Origin: Frigidibacter sp037095735
GTDB lineage: Bacteria; Pseudomonadota; Alphaproteobacteria; Rhodobacterales; Rhodobacteraceae
Direction of reading: 5' to 3'
NCBI RefSeq assembly: GCF_037095735.1
Contig: NZ_JBAWKD010000002.1
Span: forward strand, 186,001-250,000
DNA: 64,000 nucleotides
The position numbers were made by a program, and so were the translations under genes. Below are positions 1 to 8,522 of the stretch, piece after piece (within the stretch, counting starts at the first letter, position 1; each line of letters opens with the position of its first letter). The notes under the pieces are model-generated. The model was given only the letters and a program-made list of their open reading frames with translations. It had not been told where the DNA came from and did not search any database.

Positions 1-516
1 GGCATGCTCTTCCAAGGCGGCGCGCTGTTCGACAGCCTGTCGGTCTGGCAGAACGTCGCCTTCCGCCTGATCCGCGGCCCGAAGAAGATGGGCAAGGCGG
101 AAGCGCGCGAGGTCGCGGTGGAAAAACTGCGCCGCGTGGGCCTGAAGCCCGAGGTGGCCGACCTCTACCCGGCCGAGCTGTCGGGCGGCATGCAGAAGCG
201 CGTGGGCCTGGCCCGAGCCATCGCCGCCGAGCCCGAGATCATCTTCTTCGACGAGCCGACGACCGGGCTCGACCCGATCATGTCGGGCGTGATCAATGAG
301 TTGATCCGCGAGATCGTGACAGAGATGGGCGCGACCACGATGACGATCACCCATGACATGACCTCCGTCCGCACCATCGCCGACCGGGTGGCGATGCTGC
401 ATGCCGGCAAGATCCGCTGGACCGGTCCGATCGCGGAAATGGGCGAAACGTCAGACCCTTATCTGCAACAGTTCATCCACGGCCGCGCGGAAGGCCCGAT
501 CGAATCCGTGCGTTGA
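1..516 (+). CDS. mlaF: ABC transporter ATP-binding protein, MlaF-like (5' end outside window)
   Basis: C-terminal part of an ABC ATPase; the reading frame is open from the first base, so the Walker A part lies outside the window. Visible parts are the Q-loop (MLFQGGALFDSL, typical of MlaF/Ttg2A), the ABC signature LSGGMQKR about 60 residues in, Walker B with IIFFDEPTTGLDP, and the H-loop (ITHDM). MlaF powers MlaE in moving phospholipids between the inner membrane and the periplasmic MlaD. A PqiA-like gene follows, which fits an envelope lipid-transport locus. Family assignment is good; the precise substrate is inferred. Confidence 0.85.
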   Translation, partial: GMLFQGGALFDSLSVWQNVAFRLIRGPKKMGKAEAREVAVEKLRRVGLKPEVADLYPAELSGGMQKRVGLARAIAAEPEIIFFDEPTTGLDPIMSGVINELIREIVTEMGATTMTITHDMTSVRTIADRVAMLHAGKIRWTGPIAEMGETSDPYLQQFIHGRAEGPIESVR

Positions 517-554
517 GGTTTTCGAACGTCTTCCTGCGGTCCTGAGGTCGCGAC

Positions 555-1019
555 ATGCCGCTTCCCCGCAGTAATCGAACACCTGCCCAGCTGGCCCTGA
601 TGGCGGCAACGCTGTTTCTTTTCGGCCTCTACCCGCTGGCGTGGCAGGCACCGCTGCTGCGCGCCGGGCTGTTGCCCTTCTTCGGCCTGTCGGAGATCTC
701 GGTCGTCTCGGGACTGGTGACCCTGTGGCAGGACACGCCGGCGCTGGCGGCGCTGGTCGCACTGTTCGCGGTGGTGGCACCCTGGGTGAAGCTGGCTGGG
801 CTTTACCTTGCGATCACGGGGCGGCTGCCGCGCAGCCTTGCCCCCGTCCTGCAGTGGATCGGCCGGCTGGCGATGGCGGATGTGTTCCTGATCGCGCTCT
901 ATGTCGTGATCGCAAAGGGCGTGGGATTGGGACGGGTCGAAGTCGCCTGGGGCTTCTGGCTGTTCACTGCCTGCACTCTTGCTTCGCTCGCGCTGGCCTG
1001 GGTGGCGAAAAGGCACTAA
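555..1019 (+). CDS. PqiA-like inner membrane protein
   Basis: A 154-residue integral membrane protein with four hydrophobic segments (about 12-34, 61-89, 97-123 and 128-152). The stretch IGRLAMADVFLIALYVV matches the conserved core of the paraquat-inducible protein A family. It is about the size of one PqiA module; E. coli PqiA has two, and no zinc-ribbon cysteines are present here. It follows the MlaF-like gene by 38 bases. PqiA/LetA proteins partner MCE-domain proteins in lipid transport, so a shared role with the upstream ATPase is inferred. Confidence 0.7.
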   Translation: MPLPRSNRTPAQLALMAATLFLFGLYPLAWQAPLLRAGLLPFFGLSEISVVSGLVTLWQDTPALAALVALFAVVAPWVKLAGLYLAITGRLPRSLAPVLQWIGRLAMADVFLIALYVVIAKGVGLGRVEVAWGFWLFTACTLASLALAWVAKRH

Positions 1020-1109
1020 GCGATCACACCGGTTCGAGGCCGCGACATGTGATCACCGGACCTCCTTGGCGGCCCGGTGTTCTGTGGAAAGCTGTTCAGC
1101 GCAACGTGA

Positions 1110-1961
1110 TCACTGTGCTGCCAGGGCGGCGGCGACGGTCTCGGCCATCGGCGTCGTCTTGCGCCCGATCAGCGCCGAGAGAGTGTGATCACTCGACTCC
1201 AGCGCGCCTTTCGAGAATTCCACCTCCCAGGCGGCGAGCAGATCCGCGAAATCGGCCGGCAGGCCGAAGCCCTTCAGCTTCTCGGCATACACCGCCTGCG
1301 GCAGGTCATGATAGGCGATGTCGCGGCCGGTCTGGCGCGCGATCTCGGCGGCATACTCCGCCAGAGTCCAGGCGGCATCCCCGGCCAGCTCATAGGTCTT
1401 GCCGACGTGATCACTGCCGGTCAGCACCGCGACCGCGGCCGCCGCGTAATCGGCCCGCGTGGCCGAGGCGATGCGCCCCTGCCCCGAAGACCCGATCACC
1501 CCGCCGCCGGCCAGCACGCCGCCGATCTGCCCGGTGAAGTTCTCTGTATACCAGCCGTTGCGCAGGATCGTGTAGTCGAGCCCCGAGGCCTTTAGCAGCG
1601 CCTCGGTCGCAGCATGTTCCTCGGCCAGCGGCTGGATCGTGCTGCTGTCGGCGCGCAGGAGGCTCGTGTAGACCACGTGCCGCACGCCCGCCGCCTTCGC
1701 CGCCGTGATCACGTTGGCGTGCTGGGCCGCGCGCTGGCCGAGTTCGCTGCCGGAAATCAGCAGCAGCCTGTCGACCCCGGCCAGCGCCGCGGTAAGGCCC
1801 GCGACGTCGCCGTAATCCCCCGCGCGCACCGTGACGCCGCTGCCGGCCATCTTCGCCGGGTCACGCACGATCGCCACCGTCCGGTCCGCGGCCCCCGCCG
1901 CCACCAGCTGCGCCACCACCAGTTTGCCGAGCTGCCCGCTCGCCGCCGTCACACCGATCAT
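1110..1961 (-). CDS. NAD(P)H:quinone oxidoreductase, NmrA/QOR2 type
   Basis: A 283-residue atypical SDR of the NmrA family. The N-terminus MIGVTAASGQLG is the nucleotide-binding loop seen in QorB/YtfG, which reduces quinones with NADPH. The start at 1961 is preferred because AAGGAGG lies five bases upstream; an adjacent Met at 1964 is too close to it. The gene faces an HxlR regulator across 117 bases that contain a perfect 19-base palindrome, the usual qorB/HxlR arrangement, so quinone or electrophile induction is likely. Three copies of GTGATCAC lie inside the gene, and a fourth overlaps its stop codon. Confidence 0.82.
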   Translation of the reverse strand: MIGVTAASGQLGKLVVAQLVAAGAADRTVAIVRDPAKMAGSGVTVRAGDYGDVAGLTAALAGVDRLLLISGSELGQRAAQHANVITAAKAAGVRHVVYTSLLRADSSTIQPLAEEHAATEALLKASGLDYTILRNGWYTENFTGQIGGVLAGGGVIGSSGQGRIASATRADYAAAAVAVLTGSDHVGKTYELAGDAAWTLAEYAAEIARQTGRDIAYHDLPQAVYAEKLKGFGLPADFADLLAAWEVEFSKGALESSDHTLSALIGRKTTPMAETVAAALAAQ

Positions 1962-2009
1962 CATGGCCTCCTTGGCCGGTTGTTCTTGACGACCCAGACC
2001 TAGCCCCAT

Positions 2010-2028
2010 TACTTACGATCCGTAAGTA
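2010..2028. promoter_or_regulatory. HxlR operator, perfect palindrome
   Basis: TACTTACG-ATC-CGTAAGTA is a perfect inverted repeat with 8-base arms. It sits between the divergent quinone reductase and HxlR genes and is the obvious binding site for the HxlR protein controlling both. TACTTAC/GTAAGTA half-sites are typical of HxlR/QorR operators next to qor2-like genes. Confidence 0.8.
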
Positions 2029-2078
2029 CGCACGCTTTGGTAAGCACCCCGCACCGGGGCACAGCAAGGACCGCAAGG

Positions 2079-2468
2079 ATGCACGATCTGCCGACCGACC
2101 CGCCGCTGGCCGATGTCTTCGCCGCCGATTGCCCCTCGCGCCAAGTGCTGCGCTGCCTTGCCAGCCGCTGGGGGGTCATCGTCATCGTGGCGCTGACCGA
2201 GGGGCGGCAGCGGTTCTCGACCCTACGGCGCCGGATCGGGGGCATATCGGAACGGATGCTGGCGCAGACGCTGCAGGATCTGGAAAGCTGCGGGATCGTC
2301 GAGCGGACGCAGCACCCGGTGGTGCCGCCCCATGTCGATTACGCGCTGACGCCGCTGGGGATCGAGGCGGCCGAGAAAATGGCGGCGCTGACGGGCTGGG
2401 TCGAGGCGAACCTGCCGCGGCTGCAGCCGAAGACGGGCGCAGAGGCGGGCGCGGCGGCAGAGGCCTGA
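2079..2468 (+). CDS. HxlR-family transcriptional regulator
   Basis: A 129-residue winged-helix protein with the HxlR layout: a conserved Cys18 in DCPSRQVL, then SRWGVIVIVAL, RFSTLRRRI, GISERMLAQTL and a C-terminal YALTPLG. The N-terminal cysteine is the redox or quinone sensor in relatives such as YodB and QorR. The start at 2079 has AAGGA eight bases upstream; an upstream in-frame Met at 2037 would run into the operator region. It is divergent from the quinone reductase gene and probably represses it and itself through the palindrome at 2010-2028. Confidence 0.88.
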   Translation: MHDLPTDPPLADVFAADCPSRQVLRCLASRWGVIVIVALTEGRQRFSTLRRRIGGISERMLAQTLQDLESCGIVERTQHPVVPPHVDYALTPLGIEAAEKMAALTGWVEANLPRLQPKTGAEAGAAAEA

Positions 2469-2532
2469 GGGCTTTATTCCCGCGCCGCGTTTCCCTATAT
2501 AAACCGTCAACATCCGACGCGAGGCCCAGCCG

Positions 2533-2904
2533 ATGACCAGCCCCTCCAGCGACTCCCTTCCGCTCGAAGGCACGCCGCTCATCAAGCCCTCGAGCACCGA
2601 CCACCCGCTGTACGACAGCGTCGTCGAGGCCTGCCGGACGGTCTATGACCCGGAAATCCCGGTGAACATCTACGATCTGGGCCTTGTCTACACGGTCGAG
2701 ATCAGCCCCGAGAACGAGGTGGGCATCACCATGACCCTGACAGCGCCGGGCTGCCCGGTGGCCGGCGAGATGCCGGGCTGGGTGCAGGACGCGGTCGCGC
2801 CGCTCGACGGGGTGAAGGACGTGAACGTCAACCTCGTCTGGGAACCGCAGTGGGGCATGGACATGATGTCCGACGAGGCCCGGCTGGAACTGGGCTTCAT
2901 GTAA
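2533..2904 (+). CDS. SufT / MIP18-family (DUF59) Fe-S assembly protein
   Basis: A 123-residue protein with a DUF59 domain: VYDPEIPVNIYDLGLVY followed by MTLTAPGCPVAGEM, which contains the conserved Cys. Proteins of this family (SufT, PaaD, human CIAO2) help mature iron-sulfur proteins in the cytosol. The first 25 or so residues are a Ser/Pro-rich extension. It appears to be a single-gene unit: the upstream gene is a regulator, and a hairpin terminator follows nine bases after the stop. The rest of the suf operon is not in this window. Confidence 0.85.
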   Translation: MTSPSSDSLPLEGTPLIKPSSTDHPLYDSVVEACRTVYDPEIPVNIYDLGLVYTVEISPENEVGITMTLTAPGCPVAGEMPGWVQDAVAPLDGVKDVNVNLVWEPQWGMDMMSDEARLELGFM

Positions 2905-2912
2905 GCCGCGAC

Positions 2913-2945
2913 GACCCCGCGCGGCGCACCGCGGCGGGGTCCTTT
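2913..2945 (+). terminator. Rho-independent terminator after the SufT-like gene
   Basis: GACCCCGC (2913-2920) pairs with GCGGGGTC (2934-2941), with a further GC-rich inner stem, and CTTTT follows. It lies between convergent genes and could serve both strands. Confidence 0.75.
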
Positions 2946-2961
2946 TCGGGCGGGTATACTC

Positions 2962-4788
2962 TCAGGCGCTGGCCTGCGCGGCCCAGTCCATCACCGCATG
3001 CCCCGGACCGACCTCGCGCCAGTGCCGCACCGGCGGGACATAGCCGCGCGGACGCACCGGGCTTTTCAGCTCTGTCACCTCGGCATCGCGGCGCAGGTGG
3101 CGCCGCGACGGATCGGGCACCGGCACCGCCGAGATCAGCGCCCGGGTGTAGGGATGCTGCGGATTGCCGAAGATCTCGGCGCGCGGCCCGATCTCGACGA
3201 TCTCGCCCAGATACATCACCGCGACGCGGTGGCTGACCCTCTCGACCACCGCCATGTCGTGCGAGATGAAGAGATAGGCGATCCCCAGCCGCTCCTGCAG
3301 GTCCATCAGCAGGTTGCAGACCTGCGCCTTGACCGACACGTCCAGCGCCGAGACGCTTTCATCCGCGACGATCACCTTGGGCTCGAGCGCGAGCACGCGT
3401 GCGATGGCGATGCGCTGGCGCTGGCCGCCCGAGAATTCGTGCGGGTAGCGGTCGGCCATCGCCGGGTCGAGCCCGACCTGCCCCAGCAGTTCGGCCACCC
3501 GAGCCCGGGCGGCGCCCCCCCGGGCAATCCCGTGCTTTTCCAGCGGCTCGGCGATCGCCGCGCCGACGGTCATCCGCGGATTGAGCGACGAGAACGGGTC
3601 CTGGAAGATCATCTGCCCCGAGCGGCGCATCCGCCGCAGGTCGGCGGTGCCCAGCTTCGGCACGTCGAACCCGTCCAGCTCGATCTCGCCCGACTGCGGC
3701 TCGACCAGCCGCAGGATCGAGCGGCCGGTGGTCGACTTGCCGCAGCCGGATTCGCCGACAAGGCTGAGCGTCTCGCCCTGATAGAGGTCGAAGGACACGT
3801 TCTCGACCGCGTGGACGGCCCCGGTGGCCCGGCCGAGCATGTCCGCCCCGACGCGGAAGCGGGTGGTCAGGTCGCGCACCCGCAGCACCGGGCCGGCGGT
3901 GCGGCGCACGGTGTCGGGCAGGTCGGGCAGCGCGGTGATCGCGCCGGTCGCGGGTTCCACCGCCGGGAAGCGGCGCGGCAGCGCGGTGCCGGCCATGCCG
4001 CCCAGCCGCGGCACCGCGGCCAGCAGCGCGCGGGTGTAGGGCTGGCGGCCTTCGGCGAAGATCTGCGCCGTGGTGCCCTGCTCGACCATGTCGCCGCGGA
4101 ACATCACCAGGGTGCGGTCGGCAATCTCGGCCACCACGCCCATGTCATGGGTGATGAAGAGCACTGCCATGCCGGTTTCGGCCTGCAACTCCTTGATCAG
4201 GTCGAGGATCTGGCCCTGGATCGTCACGTCGAGCGCGGTCGTCGGCTCGTCCGCGATCAGCAGCTTCGGCTTCGAGGCCAGCGCCATCGCGATCATCACC
4301 CGCTGCCGCATCCCGCCCGAGAATTCGTGCGGATACTGGTCGATGCGGCGGGCGGCATCGGGGATGCGCACCCGTTCCATCAGCCGCAGGACCTCGGCCC
4401 GCGCCTGCGCGCCGGTCATGCCGCGGTGGCGGGTCAGCACCTCGCCGATCTGGCGGCCGATGGTGAAGACCGGGTTCAGCGAGGTCATCGGCTCCTGGAA
4501 GATCACCGCCATCTCGTTGCCGCGGATCTCGCGCATCTCGCGGTCGGACAGGCCGACAAGCTCGCGCCCCGCCAACCGGGCGGAGCCTGTGACCTTCGAC
4601 TGCCGCGGGTCGAGCAGCCCGAGGATGGTCATCGAGGTCACCGACTTGCCCGAGCCGCTTTCGCCGACGATGGCCAGCGTCTCGCCGGCTTGGATCTCGA
4701 ACGAGACGTCGCGGACAACCTCGCGCCAGCCCGCATCGGTGCGGAAGGCGGTGGTCAGGCCCTCGACCTTCAGGATCGGTTCGCCCAT
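2962..4788 (-). CDS. Fused dipeptide/glutathione-type ABC ATPase (DppD-DppF, GsiA-like)
   Basis: A 608-residue protein carrying two complete ABC domains, each with Walker A (GESGSGKS in the first half, GESGCGKS in the second), signature (FSGGMRQR, FSGGQRQR) and Walker B. Each half ends in the oligopeptide-transporter C-terminal region (PYTRALLAAVP, PYTRALISAVP). This is the fused GsiA-like layout of peptide/glutathione importers. It is the last gene of a minus-strand operon and starts one base after the stop of the gamma-glutamyltransferase gene; the alternative Met at 4806 would overlap that gene. It energises the permeases encoded upstream in the operon. Confidence 0.9.
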   Translation of the reverse strand: MGEPILKVEGLTTAFRTDAGWREVVRDVSFEIQAGETLAIVGESGSGKSVTSMTILGLLDPRQSKVTGSARLAGRELVGLSDREMREIRGNEMAVIFQEPMTSLNPVFTIGRQIGEVLTRHRGMTGAQARAEVLRLMERVRIPDAARRIDQYPHEFSGGMRQRVMIAMALASKPKLLIADEPTTALDVTIQGQILDLIKELQAETGMAVLFITHDMGVVAEIADRTLVMFRGDMVEQGTTAQIFAEGRQPYTRALLAAVPRLGGMAGTALPRRFPAVEPATGAITALPDLPDTVRRTAGPVLRVRDLTTRFRVGADMLGRATGAVHAVENVSFDLYQGETLSLVGESGCGKSTTGRSILRLVEPQSGEIELDGFDVPKLGTADLRRMRRSGQMIFQDPFSSLNPRMTVGAAIAEPLEKHGIARGGAARARVAELLGQVGLDPAMADRYPHEFSGGQRQRIAIARVLALEPKVIVADESVSALDVSVKAQVCNLLMDLQERLGIAYLFISHDMAVVERVSHRVAVMYLGEIVEIGPRAEIFGNPQHPYTRALISAVPVPDPSRRHLRRDAEVTELKSPVRPRGYVPPVRHWREVGPGHAVMDWAAQASA

Positions 4789-4789
4789 C

Positions 4790-6571
4790 TCAGCGCCCCA
4801 CGGCATAGGCCTGCATCATCCGCGGCGTCGCGGCGGCGCGCAGCACGCCCTCGGCGGTGCGGGATGCGGCGGTGAGACGCCCGATGGTCCAGTCGCCCGA
4901 AACGTCGACCCCGTGGCCGCGGCGGCGCAGTTCGGCGATCACCGCCTCGCCGATCCGGCCCTCGATCAGCATGCCGCCGGGTTTCGAGGTGCGGGGATAG
5001 AACGAGGCCGGGAAATGCGTCGAGTGGAACAGCGGCATGTCGATCGCCGCCTGCAGGTTCGGCTCGTGGTGAACGTGGCGCAGGAAGAACGACAGCTGCC
5101 ACTGGTCCTGCTGGTCGCCGCCCGGGGTGCCGAAGGCCAGCACCGGCTTGCCGTCGCGCAGCGCCATCGAGGGCGTCAGCGTGGTGCGCGGGCGTTTCCC
5201 GGGCGCGAGCGAGGTCGGCAGCCCGTCCTTCAGCCAGAACATCTGCGCGCGCGAGTTCAGGCAGAACCCGAGCCCCGGCAGGATCGGCGAGGATTGCAGC
5301 CAGCCGCCCGAGGGCGTGGTCGAGACCATGTTGCCCCAGCGGTCGATGACGTCGATGTGCACGGTGTCGCCGCGCTTTTCCGACAGGTGCGCCATCGTCG
5401 GCTCGTAGACCGCGCCCTGGCCGAGCCCGCCGATCACGTCGAGCGCCAGCTGCCGCTGCGCCTCGAACCCCGCGATCTCGCCGGGGTTCAGCACCATCGA
5501 GGCGGTGTCGCCGATCAGCGCCCGGCGCTTGGCCGCATAGTCCTTGGACAGCAGCACATCCATCGGCACGGCGGCGAAATCGGGATCGCCGTAATAGGCC
5601 TCGCGGTCCGCGAAGCCGAGCTTCATCGCCTCGATCACCGAATGGACGAAGTCGGGGCCGCAGGGGTCCATGTCGCCGATGCCCATGCCCTCGAGGATCG
5701 CCAGCGACTGCAGCAGCACCGGCCCCTGCCCCCAAGGCCCGGTCTTGGCGACGGTCCAGTCGTGGTAGGTGCCATAGGTCGGCGTCTCGATCGTGGCCGA
5801 ATAGCCGGCCATGTCCTCGGCGGTGAGCACCGCCTTGTGGCGCGAGCCGGAGGCATCCATCACCTCGGCGGTGTCGAGATAGCGTTGCATCTCCTCGGCG
5901 ACGAAACCGCGGTAGAAGGCGTCGCGCGCGGCCTGCACGCCGGCCTCGCGGTTCGGGGCGGCCTCGGCCTCGGCGATGATCCGGCGCCAGGTCTGGGCCA
6001 GCACCGGGTTCTTGAAGGTGGACCAGCCCTCGGGCGCCTGCCCGCCGGGCAGCCAGGTCTCGGCGCTGGTCGGCCATTCCTTGCGGAAGAATTCGGCAAG
6101 GCCAGAGATCGTCGCCGCGACCCGCGGCAGCATCGGGTGGCCGTTCTCGAGATAGTAGATCGCGGGTTCCAGCACCTCGCGCACGGACATCGAGCCGTAG
6201 TCGCGCAGCATCAGCATCCAGCCGTCGAAGGCGCCGGGGATGACGGTCGCCAGCAGGCCGTCGCCGGGGATCAGGTCGATCCCCTCGGCCTTGTAATGCG
6301 CGATGGTCGCGCCGGCGGGCGCCGGGCCCTGCGCGCAGATCACTTCCAGCTTGCCGGTCGCCGCCGAATAGATCAGCGCCGGCAGGTCGCCGCCCGCACC
6401 GTTCAGATGCGGCTCGACCACCTGCAGGGCGAAGCCGGTGGCGACGGCGGCGTCGAAGGCGTTGCCGCCCTTCTCGAGGATCGACATGCCCACGGCCGAG
6501 GCGATCCAATGCGTCGAGGTGACGACGCCGAACGAGCCGATGAGTTCGGGACGGGTGGTGAAATCGGTCAT
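4790..6571 (-). CDS. Gamma-glutamyltransferase family protein
   Basis: A 593-residue Ntn-hydrolase of the gamma-glutamyltranspeptidase family. KRGDTVHIDVIDRWGNMVS contains the expected autoprocessing site, with Thr403 as the new N-terminal nucleophile; GGNAFDAAVATGFALQV near residue 40 and GTPGGDQQDQ near the C-terminus are family landmarks. The N-terminus (MTDFTTRPEL) has no signal peptide, unlike periplasmic E. coli Ggt, so it probably acts in the cytoplasm on imported gamma-glutamyl compounds. It sits inside the peptide-transporter operon between the dppC-like and ATPase genes. The substrate could be glutathione, a gamma-glutamyl amine or a cephalosporin-like amide. Confidence 0.85.
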   Translation of the reverse strand: MTDFTTRPELIGSFGVVTSTHWIASAVGMSILEKGGNAFDAAVATGFALQVVEPHLNGAGGDLPALIYSAATGKLEVICAQGPAPAGATIAHYKAEGIDLIPGDGLLATVIPGAFDGWMLMLRDYGSMSVREVLEPAIYYLENGHPMLPRVAATISGLAEFFRKEWPTSAETWLPGGQAPEGWSTFKNPVLAQTWRRIIAEAEAAPNREAGVQAARDAFYRGFVAEEMQRYLDTAEVMDASGSRHKAVLTAEDMAGYSATIETPTYGTYHDWTVAKTGPWGQGPVLLQSLAILEGMGIGDMDPCGPDFVHSVIEAMKLGFADREAYYGDPDFAAVPMDVLLSKDYAAKRRALIGDTASMVLNPGEIAGFEAQRQLALDVIGGLGQGAVYEPTMAHLSEKRGDTVHIDVIDRWGNMVSTTPSGGWLQSSPILPGLGFCLNSRAQMFWLKDGLPTSLAPGKRPRTTLTPSMALRDGKPVLAFGTPGGDQQDQWQLSFFLRHVHHEPNLQAAIDMPLFHSTHFPASFYPRTSKPGGMLIEGRIGEAVIAELRRRGHGVDVSGDWTIGRLTAASRTAEGVLRAAATPRMMQAYAVGR

Positions 6572-6598
6572 CTTGTCAGTCTTTCGGATTGCGGGAGG

Positions 6599-7464
6599 TC
6601 AGGCTTCGCGGGGGTCGAGCGCGTCGCGCAGGCCGTCGCCAAGAAGGTTGAAGCCGATCACCACGAGGAAGATCGCGGCACCGGGATACATCGCCATCCA
6701 CGGCGCCTGGCCAAGGAAGTTCTTCGCCACGTTCAGCATCGAGCCCCAGGAGGGCGCCGGCGCCTGCTGGCCAAGGCCGAGGAAGGACAGCGAGGCCTCG
6801 GCGATGATCGCGGTGGCGACGGTCAGCGTCGCCTGCACGATGATCGGCGAGACGATGTTGGGCAGGATGTAGCGGGTCATGATGTCGACATGGCCAAGGC
6901 CGATGGACCGGGCGCCCTCGACATAGTCCTCGGTCTTCACGGCCAGCACCTGGCCGCGGGTCAGCCGGATGAAGACCGGCATCGCCGAGATGCCGATGGC
7001 GATCATCGCGTTCATCAGCGAGGGGCCGAGGAAGGCGGCCAGCGCGATGGCGAGGATCAGGAAGGGCATCGCCAGCAGCGCGTCGGTGAAGCGCGAGATC
7101 ACCATGTCGACCCAGCCGCCGAAATAGCCGGCGATCAGCCCGATCGGCAGGCCCAGCGCCACGGCGATGATCACCGAGATCACGCCCGCCATCAGCGAGG
7201 CGCGCGCCCCCCAGATCATCCGGCTGAGCACGTCGCGGCCGATGTCGTCGGTGCCCATCAGGTGTTCGGCCGTGGGGGCCTTGCGGATCGCGGTCCAGCT
7301 GGTCTGCAGCGGGTCGTCGATCGGCAGCAGTGGCGCCAGCACCGCGACCAGCACGAAGAAGCCGACGATGGCAAGGCCGACCAGCGCCGCGCGCGAACGC
7401 TTCAGCTTGGCCCAGGCGCGGGATTTCTGGCGCGCCGGCAGCGGCGCGGCAAGCGAGGGTGCGG

Positions 7465-7468
<4 letters not shown>
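6599..7468 (-). CDS. Peptide ABC transporter permease (DppC/GsiD-like)
   Basis: A 289-residue permease with an N-terminal helix (RAALVGLAIVGFFVLVAVLAP), the family motif LMGTDDIGRDVLSR and further membrane segments around an EAA loop (YVEGARSIGLGHVDIM). The chosen GTG start overlaps the upstream permease stop by four bases (GTGA) and has GAGGAG six bases before it; the longer reading with an upstream Met would overlap that gene by 88 bases. With the DppB-like protein it forms the membrane channel. Confidence 0.88.
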
Positions 7469-8412
<944 letters not shown>

Positions 8413-8522
8413 GGGCAAGTCCTGGGTCTGGGAAGGCGGGAAAGGCGGGGCGACCCTGCGCGTTTCGCGGGCGGCGCAGGGGCCCGTTGCGTCCCCCGGC
8501 ATGCGGGGGACGCGGCGGTCGA

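Noticed and set aside
641..1537. Plus-strand frame running from the PqiA-like gene into the quinone reductase region
   Set aside because: Arg/Pro-rich out-of-frame reading with no domain; both genes underneath are well supported.
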